Shown: piece by piece, positions 1 to 8,154 of the stretch | Position numbering within the stretch: position 1 is the stretch's first letter | Layout of the letters: every line of letters starts with the position of its first letter | DNA from: CAVZXS01 sp963779325 | GTDB taxonomy: Bacteria > Bacteroidota > Bacteroidia > Chitinophagales > Chitinophagaceae | NCBI GenBank assembly: GCA_963779325.1 | Contig: CAVZXS010000007.1 | Coordinates: forward strand, 1 to 64,000 | Direction of reading: 5' to 3' | Length of the DNA: 64,000 nt | Position numbers and translations under genes: made by a program | The notes under the pieces: generated by a model | The model's input: the letters and a program-made list of their open reading frames with translations, nothing else | The model's database searches: none | What the model was told of the DNA's origin: nothing

Positions 1-336
1 GCATTAATGCGTTAAACGAAAAATTGAAAACCGGCGCCGATGGTTTTGACAGGCTGTACCAGGCCCGCGGGGATCGTGTGTAAATATTTCGACAGGGTAT
101 TAAAATTACTGGATGAAGCAAAATCGAACCCGAATAAATACCTGGGTGATAAACCGGCCGAAGATAATAAAGAGAAGCTGGAAGAATATACTCAGAATAA
201 AACGAAACTGGAAGAATACATACGCATTATTGCAGGAGATATAGAGGATGAAAAGAAAAATCATCGTGAAGAGGAAACAAAAAACAAAGAGACCCGCCAA
301 AAATATGAGGAGTTGCTGAATAAAAATAGCCTGTAA
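1..336 (+). pseudogene. 3' end of exported coiled-coil protein, +1 frameshift
   Basis: Only the C-terminal part lies in the window. The frame opening at base 3 reads a helical segment ending GFDRLYQARGDRV and stops at TAA 81-83. Skipping the single T at 81 continues it as KYFDRVLKLLDEAKSN and on to the stop at 334-336. The joined product aligns without gaps across the junction with the 233-residue exported coiled-coil protein at 23794-24495: ARAGLR-EFFDEALRKL there against ARGDRV-KYFDRVLKLL here, then HPEKYTGKK against NPNKYLGDK, then IIGEIEDEEEEHKKQE against IIAGDIEDEKKNHREE. The tail is highly charged and helical. An inserted T, real or a consensus error, is the simplest explanation. The function of the family is unknown. 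The next gene downstream codes for a secreted Hcp-like protein. Confidence 0.75.
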
Positions 337-519
337 TTAATATAAAAATGTTTCCGCGGCACGTGCCTGTTATCAAATAATATGGCCGTGCCGTAAAGTC
401 AAGCGGTATGCAGAAGAAAATATTGCTGCCGCGAAGAGAGCTTTAAAAATGCGGTTAGAAAAAATGAAAAGCTGTAACTTTCATATGTTTACCATTATTC
501 ATTCATCAAACTATTCTGT

Positions 520-1059
520 ATGAAAAAGATATTCTTGTCCGGTCTTTTAAGTTTTTTGTTATTATTCGGATCAAAAAGTTTTGCGCAGGTATTTATTGGC
601 TTTGACGGGATAAAAGGAGAAAGCGTTTTCAAAGCATTTCCTGAGTCCACCGAAATTACCGGCTTTGAATGGGGTGCCAAAAATTCGGCAACATCGAGCG
701 GAGCCGGGGGTGCAGGCGTCGGAAAGGTGCAAGTGAGTGAATTGAAAATAACCAAACCAAGAGGCAGTGCATCTTCATCTCTTCAGATGTCAGTTTTTAC
801 GGGCAAGCATATTCCAAAAGCCGAGATCAGGTTTTATAAATCCGGTACTCAGGGTTCTGTCCCTTATCTTACTATAACGTTAGAAGATGTTTTTATTACG
901 AGCTGGGCAATATCAGCCGGCGGAGGGGAAATACCGATGGAGTCCTTTTCACTTGTTTTTACAAAATTTAAAACAGAAGATGCAATAACCGGACCCAAGG
1001 GGACAACTGAAAAGTTACCGGCAGTCGGTTGGGATATTAAGAAGAACACCGCTAATTAG
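520..1059 (+). CDS. Hcp-family (T6SS tube-like) protein with Sec signal peptide
   Basis: This 179-residue protein has a classical signal peptide (residues 1-22, MKKIFLSGLLSFLLLFGSKS, cleavage near SFAQ). The rest reads as an Hcp-type beta barrel: FIGFDGIKGES at the start, the central KVQVSELKITKPRG strand, FTGKHIPKAEIRFYKSG, and the closing TLEDVFITSW...SFSLVFTKFK segment. Cytoplasmic Hcp of type VI systems has no signal peptide, so this copy should be exported to the periplasm or beyond, and its role need not be T6SS. No other T6SS gene (TssB/C, VgrG, ClpV) is present in the window. It follows the broken coiled-coil gene by 183 bp, with no clear promoter recognised. Confidence 0.8.
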   Translation: MKKIFLSGLLSFLLLFGSKSFAQVFIGFDGIKGESVFKAFPESTEITGFEWGAKNSATSSGAGGAGVGKVQVSELKITKPRGSASSSLQMSVFTGKHIPKAEIRFYKSGTQGSVPYLTITLEDVFITSWAISAGGGEIPMESFSLVFTKFKTEDAITGPKGTTEKLPAVGWDIKKNTAN

Positions 1060-1232
1060 ACTTAACGAAACTTTCTTATACACGGTCGTGCTTTCTTCAC
1101 ATTGCAAAAAATATCAACAATCCTGCAAAAATGTGGATTACAGCGATGTTATTCGTGTTTATCCTATTTGCCGGTAAAAAAAAATCGCTAACTTGAATTG
1201 TTATTTTTTAAAAACTTAACCAAATATCACAC

Positions 1233-2074
1233 ATGAAAAAAATTATTTATTCTGCAGGTATAGCAGCTGTGCTTGCTATAGTTGTTATTAGTTGCAAAAA
1301 ATCCGGTTCGGAAACAGCTGTTACAAACTTATCACCCGATGAACTGGCAATGGTAAGCGCAGCCGGCTTCAATGCTAATTGGGCCGAAAGAAATGCTGAC
1401 GGTAATTATCTTATTGAAGGCGATATTTTATTAACCAAAGCCCAATTGGAAGAAATGAGAGGTGCTTCGCCTACTCATAATTTCATCGTTGCTGACGAAG
1501 AACATTATCGCACCAACAATGTGGTAAGCACACCAAGTACCGGCGTAAGAACAATTACCGTGAGCCTGGGTGCAGGTTTTCCTTCTTATTATTCCGCAGC
1601 GCTTGATAATGCGTTGGCCCGTTACAACAATCTCGGCGATCTGAAAATTGTATTTCAAAGAGTAGCTTCCGGCGGTAATATTCAGGTTAGTGGCGCTAAC
1701 TTAGGGATACTTCCACAGGCGGATGTATTTTAGGCCAGGCTTCAGGTTTTCCAAATGCGAGTGGAAATCCATCTCCCGGCTTTACACTCAGCACAAGCAG
1801 TTGCGCTACGACTTACCTGAATACAATTGATAAAGCCGATGAAGTAATGGCGCATGAGATAGGACATTGTATCGGTTTCAGACATACCGATTATAAAAGA
1901 AGAAGCAGTTGCGGACCCGGCGGCGGCGAATCAGCGGGTAGTATCGGCGCTGTTCATATTCCGGGAACTCCTACCAATGTTTCAGGCTCTTATAATTCAT
2001 GGATGATGGCTTGTACCAATAGCAACCCTGTATTCAATGCAGCCGATGCCGTCGCATTGCGATATGTTTATTAA
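1233..2074 (+). pseudogene. M57-type HEIGH metallopeptidase lipoprotein, -1 frameshift
   Basis: The first segment (1233-1733) starts with a lipoprotein signal (IVVISCKK) and ends at TAG 1731-1733. The second continues in another frame as LGQASGFPNASGNPSPG and contains the zinc-binding metzincin-like motif HEIGHCIGFRH at about 1853-1885. It ends at TAA 2072-2074, matching the layout of the dual-action HEIGH peptidases of Bacteroidota. One missing T in the run at 1727-1731 restores one frame of about 280 codons (DVF-LGQASGF). Expected role: a membrane-anchored, cell-envelope zinc protease. The catalytic domain lies after the shift, so as written the product would be inactive. A strong terminator follows. 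Confidence 0.8.
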
Positions 2075-2091
2075 TAAATTATTCTTATTTG

Positions 2092-2127
2092 AAAAGTCCC
2101 TTTCTTTGTTAGAGAGGGACTTTTTTT
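2092..2127 (+). terminator. Rho-independent terminator
   Basis: A perfect 10-bp stem, AAAAGTCCCT (2092-2101) against AGGGACTTTT (2115-2124), is followed by a T run. It sits 18 bp after the HEIGH peptidase stop codon. Confidence 0.8.
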
Positions 2128-2159
2128 ATCAATCTATATATCAGTAATTTTATCACTGC

Positions 2160-5074
2160 ATGTTTATTCATTATATAAAAGTATTTGCTAACCTGTATTC
2201 TTTTTTAAGAAAGAAAAATATCACTGCGTATGCGGTGGTCTTTTCTTTGTGCCTGTTGCAGCATTCCGCAACAGCGCAGGACAATTTAAAACAATACCGT
2301 GATAGTATTTTTAAAAAATTCGCGAATACAGCAGCGGAACAATTCACAGCTTCAAAACCCTATTACATTATTGCTTGGGAAAAAAACCCGCCACCGGGCA
2401 TTTCCGTCATTCGGCAGTTAGATGAGAAAGCAGCTATTGTTGAAATAAGCAACGCGTCTTTATTAAATCAATTGAAAAAACAAGTAAAGATTGCCGCCGC
2501 TACCGATGAGTGGAAATTTTCTCCCGCATTACAAACACCGGTAAAGAGTAATAAGGAACAGCAATTTATTATCAGCGGTTTGCAAACAGCTGAATTGATG
2601 AATGTATTAGAAAATCAAAAAAATGACTTGACCATACTTGCTGTTAACGAACCTTCCCATTCGGTATTGATAAAAACAACTGCGAAATTTATCAGGGAAA
2701 ATCTTCTCGATCTTAAAGAAATAATTTTTATCGATCTGCGAGCTGAACCGACAACAGAGGTCGGCATTATTGGTTATAACCGTAGCTTTCACGGACTCAG
2801 CGCCGTTGACTATACCATTCCGGGCGCCATCGGAAAAAATATTGTGGCCGGTGTAAAGGAACAAAAAATGGAAGCGGCCGATCTTGATTTATACAAACGG
2901 GTGCTTACTTCATCTATTGCAGCTGCCAACTACTAACGCCGCATGCCACCGTTATTTCATCCATCATTGGCGGTGCGGGTAACAGTTTTTATAATGGCCG
3001 GGGTATCGCTTATGGTTGTAAATTTTTTCCAAGCACATTCGATAATCTTTTTGCAGATGATGCGGCTGTTTTAAATGCCAATAACGTAACGGTACAAAAC
3101 CATTCTTACGGAACGGTGATACAACAATTTTACGGCGCCGAAGCGGTGAGCTATGACGCACATACATGGGCCAATAAAAATTTAGTACATGTTTTTTCCG
3201 CCGGTAACCGCGGTACTTCTTTTGCCACCGATGGACCTTACGCCAATATTACCGGCAATGCCAATATTACCGGTAATTTAAAAATGGCGAAAAATATCAT
3301 TACGGTTGGCGCTATTGATAACCGCGGCAATATTCCGGCCGAAAGTTCTGCGGGTCCGTTATATGATGGAAGGATAGCTCCGCAATTAGTTGCACTGGGG
3401 CCCAATGGTACATCCGATGCAACGGCTGTGGTGACGGGAACAGTGGCAGTGATGCAACAGGTGTATGCGGACAGTAACACGCAGAAGCTGCCGCCTGCCT
3501 CACTTACTAAAGCCATTTTATACAACAATGCCGATGATATTTTCCGTACGGGTATTGATTATAAAACCGGCTACGGACTGCTGAACAGTTATGCTTCCAT
3601 CAAAGCCATTCAGCAAAAAGAATATGATGGCGGCACTGTATCACAGGGCGGACAATGGATAAAAAATATTTCGGTACCTGCCGGTGCTGCCCGATTGAAA
3701 ATAACATTGGCATGGACGGATACTGCCGCCACGGTAAATAATAATAAAGCGCTTATCAATGATCTTGATTTGGAAGTACAGGAAATTAACAGCGGCGCCA
3801 TTTACAAACCGTGGGTGTTAAGCGCCGCGGCAAATATTGATTCGCTAAGTAAAGAACCCGTACGAAAAAGAGATTCGCTGAATACCGCCGAGCAGGTAAG
3901 CGTACCATTACCCGCGGCGGGTAATTACCAAATAAAAATAAAAGGTACTGCTGTCAGCGCCTTGTCAATTCCTTTTCATATCGCATGGCATATCGATACG
4001 CTCAATACATTCGCTTTTACCGATCCGCAACATACATCGGATGTAAACCGCGATGAAAATCCTGATCTCGATATTCGCTGGAAAACATTTGTGGCTGATA
4101 CCAATCAAACCGGAAATTTATTTATCAGTTACAACAACGGAGCCAACTGGCAATTGCTGAAAGCGGCGCATAAAATATACACTAACTACTACGGATGGCC
4201 CATAAAAGATACAGCGAGCAGGGCGGTGCTTAAAATGGAAACAGGCTTCGGTACTTTTCTGTCCGCGGGTTTTGTCATCAGCAAATTAAGCAGGTTGAAT
4301 GTAGATTTCATCTGCACCGATTCCGCAGGTCTTTCTTGGGGGAAACATATTTATGCGAACGGTTATAAAATTTATGCGTTAACCGACAGCCCGTACCTGG
4401 AGCAGATTCTTACCGTGACTGATACATTTACAGTACTGAAACGTTCTGTAAATCCCTCGCAGGTATATGCGGTGGAACCAATACTGAGCAACGGACTGCC
4501 TGCCGCCCGCAGCATTGCCATAGACATTACACTGCAGGGAGTAAAATGTTTTTACAAAACCTTTTATCACAACCTGCAGGACGGTAATCGTCTTGAACTG
4601 GTATTGGACTTGAGTGCTCCGGCTTATGCAGACTCTGTATATTTTCAACAGGTTATCGGCAGTATATTAATAACTTACGGTAGTGGTATAAAAGTGACAG
4701 GGGGTACAAATCTCTACAATCAAGTAATACCGGAAATACCTGCCGGCACTACATACTGGCGAGCTGTTATAAAAATGAAAAACGGCGCCATACTTTATTC
4801 TGAAATAATAAGCCTGCTTACTTCGGGCAAACGCTTTATATTATTTTATCCCAACCCGGCAAATAGAAACAGCCGCTTAACGTATACCTTACAGCAGGGT
4901 ATTCCACCCGCCAGCCGGCTGCAGTTGTTTGATATCAACGGACGCCTGCTGAAAAGTTTTAAAGAAATGCCGTCAAATATTGATATAAGCACCCTTGCCC
5001 GGGGCATGATTATTTATAAATTGATGAGCAGTGCCGGGGTAGTGCTGGAAACAGGAAAGCTGGTGATACAGTAG
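2160..5074 (+). pseudogene. S8 (subtilisin-like) protease with T9SS sorting domain, -1 frameshift
   Basis: The first 259 codons give a signal peptide (ending SATAQ) and a prodomain, then stop at TAA 2934-2936. The frame shifted by one base continues LTPHATVISSIIGGAG, which carries the catalytic His (codon 2942-2944), then the oxyanion-type Asn region VQNHSYG, FSAGNRG, and the active-site Ser in NGTSDATAVVTG (Ser codon 3413-3415). The catalytic Asp is not obvious; the region IVAGVKEQKMEAADLDLYKR occupies its place, as in other Bacteroidota S8 proteins. The last ~80 residues (FYPNPANRN ... DINGRLLKS ... YKLMSS) are a type A T9SS C-terminal domain, so the intact enzyme would be secreted and surface-attached. 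The shift separates prodomain from catalytic domain. One deleted base near 2931-2935 explains it. Confidence 0.85.
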
Positions 5075-5103
5075 GAGGGTTGAGGGCAAAAGTAAAAAGC
5101 GAA

Positions 5104-5126
5104 AAGTCAAAAAACTTTTTTGACTT
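5104..5126. other. perfect 11-bp inverted repeat after the protease gene
   Basis: AAGTCAAAAAA and TTTTTTGACTT are separated by a single C, 30 bp after the S8 protease stop. It could act as a weak terminator, but the one-base loop and A/T composition make this uncertain. Confidence 0.3.
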
Positions 5127-5281
5127 ACTATAACCAACTGCACGAAGTACCCAATGTATTTATAACCGACGGTTCTTGTATGACTTCCGGCGCCTGTCTC
5201 AATCCTTCACTAACTTATATGGCACTTACAGCAAGGGCCTGCGACTATGCAGTAAAAGAAATGAAGAGGTTGAATTTTTAG
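5120..5281 (+). pseudogene. C-terminal remnant of a GMC oxidoreductase
   Basis: The frame ending at TAG 5279-5281 reads LHEVPNVFITDGSCMTSGAC, then NPSLTYMALTARACDYAVKE. This is the conserved C-terminal block of glucose-methanol-choline oxidoreductases: the NLFV-DGS segment followed by NPTLT-MALA-RA, which normally carries the second active-site residue after the first His. There is no start codon and no upstream FAD domain; the frame opens only about 12 bp before this block. It is therefore a truncated leftover, not a gene. The 3' end is preserved up to its natural stop, and a palindromic repeat begins 22 bp further on. Confidence 0.7.
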
Positions 5282-5303
5282 GTCGTGTCTCAGTTTGAAA
5301 AGG

Positions 5304-5396
5304 TTGAACCACATAGGAGGAACATAGATACATAGATTTCACATAGAAATCCCTATGTGTTTCCTTCTTTGTGCCTTATGTGCCTATGTGGTTCAA
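5304..5396. repeat. ACATAG-rich palindromic element, copy 1
   Basis: Perfect 14-bp terminal inverted repeats TTGAACCACATAGG (5304-5317) and CCTATGTGGTTCAA (5383-5396) enclose further ACATAG and CTATGTG motifs. A second copy of the same design lies at 49403-49502, directly in front of a GxxExxY gene. Confidence 0.8.
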
Positions 5397-5577
5397 ATAG
5401 TATTTAAAATGGAAATTTCAAACAGAGACACTGCCAATTTTTAGCTTATCTATTTCATGTCGAAAATCAGCGCTAATTTCATCATGAAATAAAATTCATG
5501 TCGAATACCAGACAATAAACGAGGCAATTCAAAAGCCGGCATTTTTGATTTTTGACTTTTACCTTTTGACTTCCGGT

Positions 5578-7813
5578 CTACTCCTTCACCATCTTCAACA
5601 CCTGCTGCTCATTATCATACTGCACACGCAAACTATAAAAACCCGCTGCTAATTGCTGCACGGGTATTGTAATTGTTCCGCCCGCGGCAGTAGTTACTAT
5701 TTGTTTTTTTAATAAAGCGCCGGTACTGCTGTATATATCTACCCGTATTATTTTTCCGGCAGGTAAATTACTGCTGAGTATTGCAGTAGCAGTAACCGGG
5801 TTGGGTGTTATGGCGAATAGTTGTTTTTCGTTTTCTGCTGTAAGTATTACAACGGTACTGTAACTGATGCGGCCATCATTATCCATCCGCCTCACACGGA
5901 AGAAATAACGATTGCTTACTGCAGCGGCAACGGTGCAACTGTATACTTCTTGTATACCGGCGGCAACAGTACATACATCCGAAAAATCAGTATTGCCGTT
6001 AATGGCTGCCTGTACCGTATACTCTTTTACATTTTGCTGTTGCGCAACCTGCCACTCTACCAATGCCTCCGCGGCACTTATTCGTTTTGCATTTACACTC
6101 ACCCAATTGGCCGAGAGGATTACACTCGGAGCAAATTCAAAAGCGCCTATATCAGCAGCGCCGTTTACCGGGCGGGGCTGCGCATCAAAATCCAACGCCG
6201 GTAAGGGTAATGCAGCCGTAGCCGTTAGTGGCCTTGCCGCATCTATAGCATTGCTGCCTGCCTGCAAACGAAAATTATTAGTAGCCGGGTTTACAAACTG
6301 CGGATCAATGTTAATTGTATTGGCGTCCCAAGCCGGCGAAGCGCCTGCCCCAAACCATATATTGTTTTCCGATCCTGCGGGCAGCGGGAATGATTGATTA
6401 AGATAATTTACACCCGCCGTGGTAGATACAATAATATTGTTTCTGAAGTCGAGTGTAAACGGATGATTATCCAAAAAGCCCACCATGGACGAAGCCCACA
6501 ATGCGCCGCCGGTAAAACCGCCGCCGTAGATGGTATTATTATATACATGAATCACCGTAGGTACATCCCATCCTGCATGTATCAATAAAGGCACATGCAT
6601 CGCCTCGTCGCCGCCGGGGTTGGGGCCAATGCCCGAATTGACAATAACATTATTGTACACCCAATTTTCACCCACTACATAATCGCCGATGCGTATACCG
6701 CAACCCGTTTGATTGGCAATATAATTATCATGTATGCGGTGATTGGTCATGTACGCCGACGAACCGCATTCGCGAAAAATATTAATACCGTCGTACGAAA
6801 AATTATCATGCAAATAGTTCCAGGCTATTTCACGATCCGTTTCCGTAGGCGCCCGCGGACCGCTGCATAACTCGGCGCTTTGCATATAAATGGGATGATA
6901 CAATTTACTGGTGCCCCTAAAACCAATATCCGTTAATTCATTACCCAATATATAACTGATTGCCCAACGCCGAAATGGCGCCGGTAGGTTGGTCGCCGTT
7001 GGGTGCGGTAATTTTATTACCTACCAACCGAAAATTGTGATACATGCTCGCCGCATCATCCCTGGCTGTTAATTGCAGTTTGGCAATTACCCAATTGATG
7101 GTATTGCCGAAACCCGATACCCATAATGAATAACTTTTACCAATGGTATTGTTACCAATGCCGGCCAATGCACCGGGGTAACCGATGATGGCTTTGGGCA
7201 TTGAGGCCGTGCCCGCAGCACCCAAATCAATAGTGGCCCTGTCGCCGGCGAGTGCGGTATGCGTAACACCGTTGCCCAGATAAATAATATCACCCGCATT
7301 TATTTTATCCAGCGCACCGTTATTGTTCAGGTTATCCAATGTGGCCCAAGGGTTGTTCCAGCTTCCGTCGCCGGTTACATCATTGCCCGTTGTTTTTAAA
7401 AAATAAATATTGCCGCTGCGTACAGTAAAATCAACAGTGTTGCAGCTTACACCATTTACCATTACCTTGATGGTAGTAGCGCCGGCAGGCAACGAACCCG
7501 GTATCTGAAACGCTATCATTTGCAAACCGAGAGTAGTAAACAATTGAGCAGGGGTCGCAGCATTGCCCCAACTATAAACTCTTGCAGCAATACCGCCTGC
7601 CAATATTTGCGAACTGCCCTGTGCAGCACCCAGGTTTTTGCCCCAGAGTGTAACGATGGCTCCGTCGGCGCTGGCTACCTGCCCCGGCCGCGAGTTATCG
7701 CTATTGCCGGTAGAAGGACCGGATACTAAATCGGTAAAACAGATATAAGGAGTAGTGGCAGTGTGTGCAGTTATATGCACTGCCAGCAGCAGAAGGAGTA
7801 GAGGTATTCTCAT
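5578..7813 (-). pseudogene. right-handed beta-helix T9SS protein, frameshifted
   Basis: The 5' part (7813-6941) has a signal peptide (MRIPLLLLLLAVHITAHTAT), an IPT/TIG-like beta domain (ADGAIVTLWGKNLGAAQGSS) and the start of a parallel beta-helix. The 3' part (6948-5578) continues the helix (YNNTIYGGG, FRNNIIVS), then the choice-of-anchor Q type ending of the helix (FRLQAGSNAIDAARPL ... GAADIGAFEF), a fibronectin-like domain, and a T9SS C-terminal domain (ITPNPVTATAILSSN ... GFYSLRVQ). The two frames overlap at about 6941-6955, inside a TATATAT tract. Restoring one TA unit would give ALGNQLYILGNELTDIGF across the junction. The intact product would be a secreted ~740-residue polysaccharide-binding or lyase-like protein; no catalytic residue can be assigned. 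Confidence 0.8.
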
Positions 7814-8154
7814 ATATTAGCTTTATACCCAAGGGCTGCAATTTTTCTGCCGGAAAGCAAGAAGTAATATTATGAACCAAGGGCCGGTGCTACTATTAAG
7901 CTTCCGTTGTGTTGTCGCAGACCCCGAGTAAGATTTGTGTGCTGCATCGGGGCACACTTGTACGGCTGGTAATTCTCTTCAACATTTGCGAAGTTTCATT
8001 GTACATTTGAAACGTACTTATGTCGTTGATAGGTCCAGCCTATTCCAACTTCTATATTTGCAATAGTGTAAAGATATTTATTCAAGATATTTGTAGGTGT
8101 TTACAACTACATTTACTAATTGATTAGTCATCTTAATAATTATTCATAGTTTTT
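7814..8154. other. intergenic region upstream of the PIN gene
   Basis: No gene is seen. The stretch holds a GTGTGC/GCACAC hairpin (7937-7942 with 7952-7957) and two TAnnTTTG motifs, at 8002-8009 and 8053-8060. Base composition becomes visibly AT-rich from about 8040. Confidence 0.5.
8053..8060 (+). promoter_or_regulatory. candidate Bacteroidota -7 element
   Basis: TATATTTG matches the Bacteroidota TAnnTTTG consensus, 95 bp before the PIN gene. The nearest upstream TTG (8026-8028) is 24 bp away, slightly long for a -33 element, so the assignment is tentative. Confidence 0.35.

Noticed and set aside
520..1059. A type VI secretion locus
   Set aside because: Only an Hcp-fold protein with a signal peptide is present; no sheath, baseplate or ATPase gene is seen.
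5912..6397. Plus-strand 161-codon ORF
   Set aside because: Antisense to the beta-helix/T9SS gene, whose frame carries recognisable domains.
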